A DNA stretch of 64,000 nucleotides, taken from positions 77,745 to 141,744 of the forward strand of contig CACJPW010000002.1 in the NCBI GenBank assembly GCA_902595375.1, written 5' to 3'. The notes under the pieces were generated by a model, which was not told the origin of the DNA, ran no database searches, and saw nothing but the letters and a program-made list of their open reading frames with translations. Numbering within the stretch: the stretch's first letter is position 1; each line of letters begins with the position of its first letter. This document shows positions 49,812 through 62,068 of this stretch, in pieces. The translations under genes were made by a program, and so were the position numbers. This DNA comes from an uncultured Pelagibacteraceae bacterium (GTDB lineage Bacteria > Pseudomonadota > Alphaproteobacteria > Pelagibacterales > Pelagibacteraceae).

Positions 49812-50474
49812 TTAAACTATATCAAGTAGCTGCGTTAAATTGCTGATTTCATTATCTGGTTTAAAATCGAGAATATCGAATACTGAGTTATATCTATTTA
49901 CCCAGATGGAATTATATCCAAAGTTTCCACCTCCTGAAACATCCCATGTATTTGCGCTCAAAAAAGTAATTTCTTCTGATCTAATTTTATATTTTTTGAC
50001 CGGTAGTTCGTAAACTCTTTTGTCAGGTTTATAAATTTTTACTTCTTCAACAGAAAAAAGATCATCAAATAGATTATTTAAATTATTACTTTCAACTAAT
50101 TCATTTAGAAGATCAGGTGTGCCGTTAGAAAGTATTGCAAGTTTAAAATTTTTCTTTTTTAAATCTTTTAAAACTGATTTTACTTCGGGATAAGGAGATA
50201 AAATTTTGTAAAGACTTAGCAACTCATTTTTCATATTTTTGTTAATATTGAAAACTTTCATAGATTTATCCAAACTGTCCTCAGTGATACCCAAAAAATT
50301 TTTATGCCTTTTCATTAAACTTCTAAGCCAAGTATACTCAAGCTGAGTAGCCCTCCAAAAATTTGCAAATGACTCCCACTTATTTCCAATTTTATCTTTA
50401 CACTTTTCAGCAGCTGAATTGACATCGAACAACGTACCGTAAGCGTCAAAAACCACTGCTTTTGTTTTCATCAT
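49812..50474 (-). CDS. Haloacid dehalogenase type II (HAD superfamily)
   Basis: VVFDAYGTLFDVNSA, AILSNGTPDLL, YKPDKRVYELPV, FLSANTWDVSGG. Confidence 0.9.
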   Translation of the reverse strand: MMKTKAVVFDAYGTLFDVNSAAEKCKDKIGNKWESFANFWRATQLEYTWLRSLMKRHKNFLGITEDSLDKSMKVFNINKNMKNELLSLYKILSPYPEVKSVLKDLKKKNFKLAILSNGTPDLLNELVESNNLNNLFDDLFSVEEVKIYKPDKRVYELPVKKYKIRSEEITFLSANTWDVSGGGNFGYNSIWVNRYNSVFDILDFKPDNEISNLTQLLDIV

Positions 50475-50714
50475 TTATTTAATATTATGTGAACCATCAC
50501 ATAATGGTTGATCATTTGTTTGTTTACATGAGCAGAAAAAAACTTTTTTAGATTGTTCAGCTAAATATTTTAAAGGCGCATATTCTGTTCCTTTATGCGA
50601 ACCATCACAAAAAGGTTGCTTAGAACTAATTCCACAAGTGCACCAAAAATAAGATTTTCCCTCTAACACATCAATGCCTATTGGCGAGTCCCCGGCTTTT
50701 CTACCTTTTTTCAC
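50475..50714 (-). CDS. Tandem CDGSH iron-sulfur domain protein (CISD3-like)
   Basis: Two CxCx8CDGSH motifs: CTCGISSKQPFCDGSH and CSCKQTNDQPLCDGSH in 79 aa. Confidence 0.9.
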   Translation of the reverse strand: MKKGRKAGDSPIGIDVLEGKSYFWCTCGISSKQPFCDGSHKGTEYAPLKYLAEQSKKVFFCSCKQTNDQPLCDGSHNIK

Positions 50715-50760
50715 TAAAGCTCCTTTATATCTTCAAAATTTGTTTATATTATAGATACAA

Positions 50761-51471
50761 ATGAATATTAGATTATATCATCCAGACAGTATACTAGAAA
50801 ATAATACAAGTTTGTTAAGTAAAGAGCACACTCATTACATTGTTAATGTTATGCGACTTAAAAGGGGCTCAAAATTAAATTTTTTTAATAAAAATGGAGA
50901 ATGGAAAAGCGAGATAATTTTTTTAAACAAAGATAGAGTTGAAGTCAGGTTTTTAGAAAAAATCAAAGAAGTTAATAATTTATCTAAAACTGAGCTAGCT
51001 ATTTGCTTAGTAAAAAAAAATCCAATGGATACTATTTTACAAAAAGCTACAGAGCTCGGTATAAGTAAGATTATTCCAATCGTTTCAGAAAGAACAGAAG
51101 TTAAAGAATTAAATGTTGATAGAGCAAAAAAAATAGTTATTGAAGCGACTGAACAATCTAATCAACTTGTGCCTCCGGAAATTATAGATGTAATTAATTT
51201 AAAAGATTTTTTACAAACTTTTGATGAAAACTCAAAAATTTTATTTGCGGATGTTAATTCAAAAGAAAACTTAGAAGTTGAAGATCTTAAAAATATCAAA
51301 TCTTGTTGTATATTAATTGGCCCCGAGGGTGATTTTTCTACAGCTGAACGTGAGTTAATACTTCAAAATAGAGCCGTAAAACCTTTTACGTTATCTAGAA
51401 ACATTCTAAGGTCCGATACAGCTGTAATAAGCGCGATTTCATTAGTAAATTTTATCAATAACATTCATTAA
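50761..51471 (+). CDS. rsmE: 16S rRNA (uracil1498-N3)-methyltransferase
   Basis: HYIVNVMRLKRG, KATELGISKIIPIVSERTEV, IGPEGDFSTAE, LSRNILRSDTAVISAI. Confidence 0.93.
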   Translation: MNIRLYHPDSILENNTSLLSKEHTHYIVNVMRLKRGSKLNFFNKNGEWKSEIIFLNKDRVEVRFLEKIKEVNNLSKTELAICLVKKNPMDTILQKATELGISKIIPIVSERTEVKELNVDRAKKIVIEATEQSNQLVPPEIIDVINLKDFLQTFDENSKILFADVNSKENLEVEDLKNIKSCCILIGPEGDFSTAERELILQNRAVKPFTLSRNILRSDTAVISAISLVNFINNIH

Positions 51472-51522
51472 TTGTCGCATTAATTGAAATTGTGAAATTG
51501 TCTAAAAACTGTATAAAAACTC

Positions 51523-53954
<2,432 letters not shown>

Positions 53955-53955
53955 A

Positions 53956-54870
53956 TTGAGCCAGATAAGTATAAAAAATAGAAACTCTAAACTTGGTTTA
54001 TCCTTAGACCTAAATTCTTTTTTCAATTTAATGAAACCAAGAGTCATGTCTTTAGTTTTATTTACTTGTATGGTTGGTTTATTAATTGCTCCAATTAATG
54101 TAGATTTTACCTCTGCATGTATCTCTCTGTTAGCTGTAGCCATAGGTTCAGGTGCGGCTGGAACACTCAACATGTGGTACGAGTCTGACTTAGATGCTTT
54201 AATGAGTAGAACTTGTTTAAGACCAATTCCAACTGGAAAAGTCAAGAAAGATCAAGCTTTATATTTTGGAATAATTTTATCCTCTTTGTCTGTGAGCATA
54301 ATCTATTTTTCAGCTAACTTAATTTCAGCAATTTTGTTAGCATCAACGATTGGTTTTTACTTTTTTGTTTATACAATTTGGTTAAAAAGGAAAACGCCAC
54401 AAAATATTGTTATCGGCGGTGCTGCTGGAGCATTACCACCAGTTATTGGATGGACAATAGCAACCGGAAATATTTCTATAGAACCGCTCATATTATTCTT
54501 AATTATCTTTTTATGGACACCATCACATTTTTGGGCGTTAAGTTTATTTAAGTCAGGTGATTATAAAAAAGCAAAAATTCCAATGCTTCCTGTAATTTCT
54601 GGAACTAAGACAACAAAGATAAATATTCTTGTTTACTCTTTGATTATGTCACCAGCAGTTTTAGCTCCGTATTTTTTCAATTTTGCTAGCACAATTTATT
54701 TAATCATAACTTCAATAATGACAATGTATTATATTTACTTATGTTTTAAATTATATAGCTCTAAAATAGCTAAGGCCTCAAACCAAATTGCAAGAAAGAT
54801 ATTTATTTACTCGATTTTTTACTTATTTTTTATTTTTTTAATTTTATTAATTGATAACATTCTAAAATAA
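53956..54870 (+). CDS. ctaB: Protohaem IX farnesyltransferase (haem O synthase), TTG start
   Basis: LMKPRVMSLVLFT, NMWYESDLDALMSRTCLRPIPTG, GGAAGALPPVIGWT. Confidence 0.93.
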   Translation: MSQISIKNRNSKLGLSLDLNSFFNLMKPRVMSLVLFTCMVGLLIAPINVDFTSACISLLAVAIGSGAAGTLNMWYESDLDALMSRTCLRPIPTGKVKKDQALYFGIILSSLSVSIIYFSANLISAILLASTIGFYFFVYTIWLKRKTPQNIVIGGAAGALPPVIGWTIATGNISIEPLILFLIIFLWTPSHFWALSLFKSGDYKKAKIPMLPVISGTKTTKINILVYSLIMSPAVLAPYFFNFASTIYLIITSIMTMYYIYLCFKLYSSKIAKASNQIARKIFIYSIFYLFFIFLILLIDNILK

Positions 54871-54871
54871 C

Positions 54872-54985
54872 ATGATGAATAAAAAGAAAAAAAATTTAAT
54901 TACTGCTTTAATATTAATCTTATTTATGATTTTTTTGTTCGCGCTAACTTTTTACAATATTGGTATTTATAATAGAGAAATATAA
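54872..54985 (+). CDS. 37-aa single-TM protein between ctaB and ctaG, oxidase-associated small protein candidate
   Basis: MMNKKKKNLITALILILFMIFLFALTFYNIGIYNREI; stop overlaps next ATG (TAATG); below ORF-track length cut-off. Confidence 0.65.
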   Translation: MMNKKKKNLITALILILFMIFLFALTFYNIGIYNREI

Positions 54986-55536
54986 TGAATATAAGTAAAA
55001 AAAACTTAACTCCTATCGCTTTAGTATCAATATTTTTACTTATGCTAGGTTTATCTTTTGCAGCCGTTCCATTATATGATTTATTTTGCAGAGTAACGGG
55101 GTTTGGGGGAACTACTCAAAACGCAACTGAAAAAGAAATTCCAAAAATTATAGTAAATCAAGACTATAAAATGAGATTTGATACAAACATTAATAGTACT
55201 TTGGATTGGAAATTTTATCCTGAAATGAATACTTTAAACTTAAAACCAGGCGAAGTTCATACAGTTAAATTTAATGTTGAAAATCCTAGCAATGAAATTT
55301 CCTCAGGGTCGGCAACATTTAATGTGTCTCCATCACCATTTGGTATTTATCTAAACAAGATAGGCTGTTTTTGTTTTGAAAAACAAACCTTGCAACCAGG
55401 TGAAAAAAAAGAGTTTATACTAACATTTTTCTTGGATCCTAAAGTTGTTGATGATAATAAAACAAAAAATATGTCTGATGTAACGTTATCTTTTACCTTC
55501 TTTTCATCAGGCTATTACGAAAAGAGTAATACATAA
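54985..55536 (+). CDS. ctaG: Cytochrome c oxidase assembly protein CtaG/Cox11
   Basis: AAVPLYDLFCRVTGFGGTTQ, NKIGCFCFEKQTLQPGEKKEF. Confidence 0.95.
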   Translation: MNISKKNLTPIALVSIFLLMLGLSFAAVPLYDLFCRVTGFGGTTQNATEKEIPKIIVNQDYKMRFDTNINSTLDWKFYPEMNTLNLKPGEVHTVKFNVENPSNEISSGSATFNVSPSPFGIYLNKIGCFCFEKQTLQPGEKKEFILTFFLDPKVVDDNKTKNMSDVTLSFTFFSSGYYEKSNT

Positions 55537-56327
55537 TGTCAGCGGAAAAACCAAAACACGATTATCATTTAGTTGACCCAAGTCCTTGGCCGATCTACGT
55601 TTCATTCGCTACTTTAATCTTAGCTTTTGGAGCAGTTTATTATTTCCACTCTAAAGCCCTTTGGTTACTTTTGATTGGTTTCGCGTTAGTAGTTTATGGT
55701 GCATTTATGTGGTGGAGAGATGTTATAGAAGAAGCAGAGCATCAAGGTCATCATACTCCAGTAGTTCAAATTGGACACAGGTATGGTATGACATTATTTA
55801 TTGCCTCTGAGGTAATGTTTTTTGTCGCTTGGTTCTGGGCTTTTTTTAACGCAAGTTTATTTCCACCTGACTCTATTGGTGGTATATGGCCGCCAGCAGA
55901 TATAAAAACTTTTGATCCTTGGGATATCCCATTAATTAACACTCTAATCTTATTGTTATCAGGAACTACAGTCACCTGGGCGCATCATGCAATGTTAGAA
56001 AATGACAGAAAAGGATTAGTAAATGGTTTAATTGCAACTGTATTTTTAGGATTTATATTTTCTTGCTTTCAAGCTTATGAGTATCATCACGCAACATTTA
56101 CTTTAGATGGTGGAATTTATGGTTCCACATTTTATATGTCGACTGGTTTCCATGGTTTTCATGTAATAGTAGGAACAGTTTTTCTTGCAGTTTGTTTGTT
56201 TAGATCTATGAGAGGCCACTCGACACCTCAACACCACTTTGGATTTGAAGCAGCAGCCTGGTACTGGCATTTTGTCGACGTAGTTTGGCTATTCTTATTT
56301 GCTGCGATCTATATTTGGGGAAGTTAA
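55536..56327 (+). CDS. coxC: Cytochrome c oxidase subunit III
   Basis: HDYHLVDPSPWPIY, FIASEVMFFVAWFWAFF, FHGFHVIVGTVFL, WYWHFVDVVWLFLF. Confidence 0.96.
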   Translation: MSAEKPKHDYHLVDPSPWPIYVSFATLILAFGAVYYFHSKALWLLLIGFALVVYGAFMWWRDVIEEAEHQGHHTPVVQIGHRYGMTLFIASEVMFFVAWFWAFFNASLFPPDSIGGIWPPADIKTFDPWDIPLINTLILLLSGTTVTWAHHAMLENDRKGLVNGLIATVFLGFIFSCFQAYEYHHATFTLDGGIYGSTFYMSTGFHGFHVIVGTVFLAVCLFRSMRGHSTPQHHFGFEAAAWYWHFVDVVWLFLFAAIYIWGS

Positions 56328-56334
56328 TCTCAAA

Positions 56335-56997
56335 TTGAAAAGAGCATTCTTATTTCAACTATTCGTAATTCTATTTGTAACAATATTTTGCGCCTTAGGA
56401 ACGTGGCAACTTTATAGATTGCAATGGAAGCTAGAGCTTATAAGTGAAATAACCTTTGGATTAGACTCTAAACCAATAGAATACTCTAATTCAATTAATA
56501 AAAATTATCAGAGAGTAAGTGCTAAAGGAAAATTTAATTTCGATAAGCAAATTTATCTTTATAGCTTGAATGATAGTGGAAAACCAGGATACGATGTAGT
56601 TACTCCATTTAGAACCGATAAGAATCAAAATGTTTTGATTAATAGAGGTTGGATTAAAAAAGAATTAAAAGATAATCCAAGCATAAATTTTAATGCAGAA
56701 GCTGACGAAGAGGTAATTGGACTTTTAAGAGAAATATATAAACCAAGTATATTTAAACCAGACAATGATATTAAAAATAATATTTGGTTTTCATTAAATT
56801 TAGAAGATTTAAAAGAGGCTACAGGTGAGCAATTTAACAAATTTGTAATTTTTCTAGAAGATAGTCAGGTTGAATCACCCTTACCTAAAAAGATAAGTAT
56901 AGATGTGCCAAATAATCACCTTAAATATGCTATAACGTGGTATGCAATATCAATCTCTATAATTTTTTATTATCTATATTTTAGAAGAAAAAAATGA
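56335..56997 (+). CDS. SURF1 family oxidase assembly protein
   Basis: GTWQLYRLQWKLELI, VLINRGWIKKEL, NHLKYAITWYAISISI; start uncertain (ORF 56299). Confidence 0.88.
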   Translation: MKRAFLFQLFVILFVTIFCALGTWQLYRLQWKLELISEITFGLDSKPIEYSNSINKNYQRVSAKGKFNFDKQIYLYSLNDSGKPGYDVVTPFRTDKNQNVLINRGWIKKELKDNPSINFNAEADEEVIGLLREIYKPSIFKPDNDIKNNIWFSLNLEDLKEATGEQFNKFVIFLEDSQVESPLPKKISIDVPNNHLKYAITWYAISISIIFYYLYFRRKK

Positions 56998-58370
56998 ATT
57001 ATTTTAGCACTAGGAACAAATCTTTAAAATTTAGTTTTAAAGATATTTTCTTAAGAGGCCTCGCACCAGGGGGAGGGCTGTTTTTACCTAATGAAATAAA
57101 GAAGTATAATCAAGACGAACTTAATAATTTAAGTCAATTAAATTACAATGACCTTGCAACAGAAATTATCTTTAATTTTTGTTCAGATGAAATTAAAAAG
57201 GACAAACTTAGTTTACTGATACAAAAATCTTATAGAAGTTTTAAAGAAAAAGAAGTCGTAAATATAAAAACAATTGGAAATATAAATCTTCTTGAACTTT
57301 ATCATGGACCTACTTTAGCTTTTAAAGATATCGCAATGCAGGTAATTGGAAACATGTATGACTACTTAAAAGTCGCCAAAGATAAAACTGTAAATATTGT
57401 AGTTGCTACATCAGGAGATACTGGTTCAGCAGCTATTGCAGCATTAAGTAATAGAAAAAATATAAATCTTTTTGTTTTGCATCCGCATAATAAGATTTCT
57501 AATATTCAAAGAAAAATAATGACAACAATTGGAGGAGCTAATATTTATAATATAGCTATAGAGGGTTCATTTGATGATTGTCAAAAAATTGTTAAAGAGC
57601 TTTTTAATGAAGACAGTTTTAGAGCAAAAATAAATATGTCAGGTGTAAACTCTATCAATTGGGCAAGAATTGTTTGTCAGGTTGTTTATTATTTCTACTC
57701 TTTCTTTAAATTAAAAAAAAATAATATTAGCTTTTCGGTACCAACAGGAAATTTTGGAGATATTTACGCTGGTTATGTAGCAAAAAAAATGGGTTTACCA
57801 ATTAATAAACTTATAGTTGCAACAAATAAAAATGATATTTTGCAAAGAGTTATTAATACAGGCGAATATAAACCTGGTAAAGTGAAAGCAACCATAACTC
57901 CAAGTATGGATATCCAAGTTGCCAGTAATTTTGAGAGGCTGCTTTATTATATATTAGATGAAAAAGATAGTAAGGTAGGTTTATTAATGAATGATCTGTC
58001 ATCAAAAAAATTATTTAATTTGCAAAAAAAAGAAATCGATAAAATAAAAAAGGATTTTGAAGCAGTAAAAGTTACAGATGAAGAGACACTAAGTATCATT
58101 GATGAAATATATAAGGAACACAAATTTATAATTGACCCTCATACTGCTACTGGAGTAGGAGCAGCAAAGAGTTTTAAAAACTTAGGAGATATAGTTGTTC
58201 TTGGTACAGCTCATCCTTACAAGTTTAGCGATACTATAAAAAAAGCTATAGGTAAAACTTTAATCTCACCTGAACATCTTAAATTGAATATGGATAAAAA
58301 GGAAACATTTGATATCATTGGGAATTCAATTATAGAAGTAAAAAATTATATTTTAGGAAAAATTCAATGA
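56994..58370 (+). CDS. thrC: Threonine synthase
   Basis: LYHGPTLAFKDIAMQ, VATSGDTGSAAIAAL, SVPTGNFGDIYAGYVAKKMGLPI. Confidence 0.95.
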   Translation: MNYFSTRNKSLKFSFKDIFLRGLAPGGGLFLPNEIKKYNQDELNNLSQLNYNDLATEIIFNFCSDEIKKDKLSLLIQKSYRSFKEKEVVNIKTIGNINLLELYHGPTLAFKDIAMQVIGNMYDYLKVAKDKTVNIVVATSGDTGSAAIAALSNRKNINLFVLHPHNKISNIQRKIMTTIGGANIYNIAIEGSFDDCQKIVKELFNEDSFRAKINMSGVNSINWARIVCQVVYYFYSFFKLKKNNISFSVPTGNFGDIYAGYVAKKMGLPINKLIVATNKNDILQRVINTGEYKPGKVKATITPSMDIQVASNFERLLYYILDEKDSKVGLLMNDLSSKKLFNLQKKEIDKIKKDFEAVKVTDEETLSIIDEIYKEHKFIIDPHTATGVGAAKSFKNLGDIVVLGTAHPYKFSDTIKKAIGKTLISPEHLKLNMDKKETFDIIGNSIIEVKNYILGKIQ

Positions 58371-58852
58371 AAATAAAAAAAGGAGACAAACTACCAGGCT
58401 CAGAATTATTTTATCTTGATCAAAATAATAATGTAAAAAAAGTTGATGTGTTAGATCTTTGTAAAGGTAGGACTATTATTTTAGGTATGCCTGGAGCTTT
58501 TACTAAAACTTGTTCAGCTCTTCATCTTCCTGGGTATATAAAAAATTATGAACTAGCTTCTAAAAAAGGAATTACAAAAATTATTTGTATCGCTGTAAAT
58601 GATCCCAACGTTATGAAGGCATGGGGTGAAAATCAAAATGCTGGAAGTAAAATTTTCATGGCTGGCGACCCTTTTCTTAAATTTACAAAAGCTATTGGGG
58701 CAGAGGTGGATAAATCCGAAAAAGGATTAGGAATTAGATCTAATCGCTACACTATGTTGGTGGAGAATGGTCAAGTTAAAAAAATAGAGGAAGAAAAAGA
58801 AACAGCTACTTGCGAATTATCTTCAGCCGAAAGCTTTTTAAAATCTATTTAG
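58367..58852 (+). CDS. Peroxiredoxin (AhpE/Prx5-like)
   Basis: LGMPGAFTKTCSALHLPGY, VNDPNVMKAWGE. Confidence 0.92.
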   Translation: MKIKKGDKLPGSELFYLDQNNNVKKVDVLDLCKGRTIILGMPGAFTKTCSALHLPGYIKNYELASKKGITKIICIAVNDPNVMKAWGENQNAGSKIFMAGDPFLKFTKAIGAEVDKSEKGLGIRSNRYTMLVENGQVKKIEEEKETATCELSSAESFLKSI

Positions 58853-59267
58853 TTTTCGAAACTGCCAATTTATCAACAAGATTATTATATTTATTGTCAG
58901 CGTGTGCCTTAACCCATTCCCATGTAACTTTATGTTTTAGACAGTAATTATCCAATTTAACCCAAAGATCTTTATTTTTAATTGGTTTCTTACTTGAACT
59001 TTTCCAATTATTTAGTTTCCACTTTTTAATCCAATCAGTTATTCCATCTTTCACATATTTTGAGTCCGTAAAAATTATAATCTCTGATTTCTTTTTTATT
59101 TTTTTTAATGCCATAATTGGAGCCATTAATTCCATCCTATTATTAGTTGTATTACTTACACTTCCAGAAATATTTGATTGATTAGAATTATCTAATATTA
59201 TTGCTGCCCAACCCCCTTTACCAGGATTTCCAGAGCAAGCACCATCAGTATAAATTTTTAATTTCAT
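58845..59267 (-). CDS. rnhA: Ribonuclease HI
   Basis: IYTDGACSGNPGKGGWAAII, NNRMELMAPI, FTDSKYVKDGI, KAHADNKYNNLVDKLA. Confidence 0.95.
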   Translation of the reverse strand: MKLKIYTDGACSGNPGKGGWAAIILDNSNQSNISGSVSNTTNNRMELMAPIMALKKIKKKSEIIIFTDSKYVKDGITDWIKKWKLNNWKSSSKKPIKNKDLWVKLDNYCLKHKVTWEWVKAHADNKYNNLVDKLAVSKTK

Positions 59268-60235
59268 TGAAAGAAATAATCCTCATGATTTTTTGCATTC
59301 TTGTGAAATTCTAATCTTTTTAAATACTCTAATGGATCTTTAATTTTAACTATTGCTCCCTCTACTTTATTCAAAGTATCGAAAACTCGGGTTAACAGGA
59401 ATCTCAATGCAGCACCTTGAGATAAAACTTTAATATTATTCAATTCTTCATCAGTCAATTTTCTTACAGATGTATATCCATCTATAAAATTTTTTGCTTT
59501 AGTAACGTTAAAACTTAAATTATTTTTTTGACCATCAAAACATAGAGCATTAAAGCAAATTGCAATTTCAAAAGCAAAAAAATCTTCACAAGAAAAATAA
59601 AAATCAATTACACCACTAAATTTATCTTTAATAAAAAAAATATTATCGTGAAATAAATCTGCATGAATTATACCCCTCGGTAGTTTTTTTGGCCAATTTT
59701 TTTCAACATCATTAAGATTTTCCTCAATTAATCTTGGCAGATCTTTATGTATATTTTCACATTTATTTTTGACAGAATTAAATAATTTTCTCCATGAATT
59801 TACTGATAGGTCATTCTGTCGATTAAATTTAAGACTCTTTGTCAACTCATGCATTTTTGCTACTTCAGATCCTATTGATTTACAGTTAGCAGGTGATAAA
59901 TTTTGTTTTGCCTTTCCCTCAAGAAAAGAGACGATCATCAGTTTTTTTCCCTGAAAATTTGTTATAGTTTCATTATTATTATTAGAAATAGGAGCAGGGC
60001 ATTTAAAGTTTGCTTTATTTAAAGACGACATTAAATCTGAAAAAAATGGCAGGTCTTCAGATTTAACTCTTTTTTCATAAATTGTTAATATAAATTTTTT
60101 TCTACCAACTGATAAATAATAGTTTGTATTTTCAATACCTTCTTCAATTTCTTTGAACGAGTCTAGCTTACCTAAGTTATAATTAGACAAGATTTCTTCA
60201 ATTTTAGTTTGATTTAACTTTGTATAGACAGCCAT
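59264..60235 (-). CDS. thrB: Homoserine kinase (ThrB, APH-fold type)
   Basis: GIENTNYYLSVGRKKFILTIYE, GIIHADLFHDNIFF, GVIDFYFSCEDFFAFEIAICFN. Confidence 0.92.
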   Translation of the reverse strand: MAVYTKLNQTKIEEILSNYNLGKLDSFKEIEEGIENTNYYLSVGRKKFILTIYEKRVKSEDLPFFSDLMSSLNKANFKCPAPISNNNNETITNFQGKKLMIVSFLEGKAKQNLSPANCKSIGSEVAKMHELTKSLKFNRQNDLSVNSWRKLFNSVKNKCENIHKDLPRLIEENLNDVEKNWPKKLPRGIIHADLFHDNIFFIKDKFSGVIDFYFSCEDFFAFEIAICFNALCFDGQKNNLSFNVTKAKNFIDGYTSVRKLTDEELNNIKVLSQGAALRFLLTRVFDTLNKVEGAIVKIKDPLEYLKRLEFHKNAKNHEDYFFQ

Positions 60236-61179
60236 TAATTTAGTTCTTTCGGCAATTTAAAAACAACCTTTTCTTCTGCAACCACTATTTCCTCAATAGA
60301 AACTTTTCTATTTTTTTTTATATTTTCCAGTAAATTCTGAACAAGTTTTTCTGGCGCAGATGCTCCTGAAGATATTCCAATAGTTTTAGAGTTATCTATT
60401 TCGTTAAAAGGGATTTCTTTTTCGGAATGCATTAAATGAGAATTTTTACAACCAGCTTTTTTTGCAACCTCAACTAATCTTACAGAATTAGATGAATTAC
60501 GACTTCCCACTACGAAAAACATATCACATTTTGAAGCTATTTCCTTTACAGCAGACTGTCTGTTCGTAGTTGCATAACATATATCCTCTTTAATAGGACC
60601 CTTGATTTTTGGAAACTTATTTTTAAGAGCTGCGATTATTTCGGCTGTATCATCTACGGACAAAGTTGTTTGAGTTATATATGCTAAAGGTTTATTAAAA
60701 TGTTCCTCTTTTATTAGCTCCACATCATTTTTTGTTTCAATAAGTTTAATTGATCCCTCTGGAAGTTGACCCATTGTTCCAATAACCTCTGGGTGATTTT
60801 TGTGTCCAATTAGTAATATATCAAATCCATTTTTATTTAATTGTTCTGACTCTCTATGTACTTTAGACACCAAAGGACAAGTTGCATCTACAAAGGATAA
60901 ATTTTTTAATTTAGCTTCTTTTGGAACTGACTTAGGAACCCCATGAGCTGAGAAAATTACAGGCCTACTTGTGTCACTTAAGTCAGACAGTTCGTCAATG
61001 AAAATCGCACCTTTATCTTTAAGTTCCTCAACAACTTGTTTATTATGAACAATTTCATGACGAACATACACCGGAGCACCGAACTTATTTATTGTTTTTT
61101 CAACTATTTCAATCGCTCTTTTTACTCCAGCACAGAATCCTCTCGGAGATGCTAAATAAATTTTAAGTTCTTTTTTCAT
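60235..61179 (-). CDS. ispH: 4-hydroxy-3-methylbut-2-enyl diphosphate reductase
   Basis: LASPRGFCAGVKRAIEIVE, YVRHEIVHNKQVVEEL, DATCPLVSKVHRE, ISSGASAPEKLVQN. Confidence 0.96.
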   Translation of the reverse strand: MKKELKIYLASPRGFCAGVKRAIEIVEKTINKFGAPVYVRHEIVHNKQVVEELKDKGAIFIDELSDLSDTSRPVIFSAHGVPKSVPKEAKLKNLSFVDATCPLVSKVHRESEQLNKNGFDILLIGHKNHPEVIGTMGQLPEGSIKLIETKNDVELIKEEHFNKPLAYITQTTLSVDDTAEIIAALKNKFPKIKGPIKEDICYATTNRQSAVKEIASKCDMFFVVGSRNSSNSVRLVEVAKKAGCKNSHLMHSEKEIPFNEIDNSKTIGISSGASAPEKLVQNLLENIKKNRKVSIEEIVVAEEKVVFKLPKELN

Positions 61180-62068
61180 TTTTTTCTAAAAGATATTCTA
61201 ACAATATATGCGGAAAAGTAAGTGACGCCAAACCAATAAAAATTACCTTATAAATAGCCTCATCAACCTTATAAAAATTATTCAAAAAATATATTGCAAA
61301 TAAAAATATAACTGCAGTTGCAAAAGTTAAAGGGATGGCTTTATATATGAATTTTTTAAACCCTGGTTTGAAAGATTTGTTCAATTCAAAAATAAGAGAG
61401 ATGGAATGTCTAATTGAGTGAAGAAAACAAAAATAAAGAGTGAAAGCTAAAATAGGTGACAAAAAAAGATTTAATATAATTAAAGAAAAGAAATCCATTA
61501 TCATAATTCCTTTTAGATTTGTATTTTCTTTTTTTGAAATGTACAAAGAAGAAAAAAAACTTAGACACAACATTACAATTAAAAATTCGTTATTAAAAAA
61601 TTTTGCTTCAAAAATATTGAAATTAAGAATTTTGAATATTTCGTTTGTTTCCTCTCTTTTTAACAATAATGGAGCTATAATTACAGTTGAACCTTTTAAG
61701 AAGAATAAGCATTCAGATATGAAAAATTTTCTTTTGAAAGAAAATACTGTGTCTTCTTTTCCAAAATGGTAAGCAGCAACAATTAAAAATAATAACAAAA
61801 TTATATTAGGAAATAATAACCATAATATAATTATTAATAATGAAATTACTATATATATGAAATAAAAAGCAAAGGATTGTTTATATCCAAATAACTTTAA
61901 AAGTTTCTCACCTTTAATATTATCTAATGCACCATGAGAAATTCCTAAAATTAATATTAAAAATAAGCATAATATCACTGGTTCGAAATTTAATATTAGA
62001 TAAAGAGGGCTTATCAAAATACAAAAATTAAAAAATATAATTGAGTGTTTAAAGTTTATTTTTTCCAT
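61163..62068 (-). CDS. blh: Brp/Blh family beta-carotene 15,15'-dioxygenase
   Basis: ISHGALDNIKG, AAYHFGKEDT, CFLHSIRHSISLI histidine motifs; multi-TM; downstream of crtY. Confidence 0.85.
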   Translation of the reverse strand: MEKINFKHSIIFFNFCILISPLYLILNFEPVILCLFLILILGISHGALDNIKGEKLLKLFGYKQSFAFYFIYIVISLLIIILWLLFPNIILLLFLIVAAYHFGKEDTVFSFKRKFFISECLFFLKGSTVIIAPLLLKREETNEIFKILNFNIFEAKFFNNEFLIVMLCLSFFSSLYISKKENTNLKGIMIMDFFSLIILNLFLSPILAFTLYFCFLHSIRHSISLIFELNKSFKPGFKKFIYKAIPLTFATAVIFLFAIYFLNNFYKVDEAIYKVIFIGLASLTFPHILLEYLLEKNEKRT

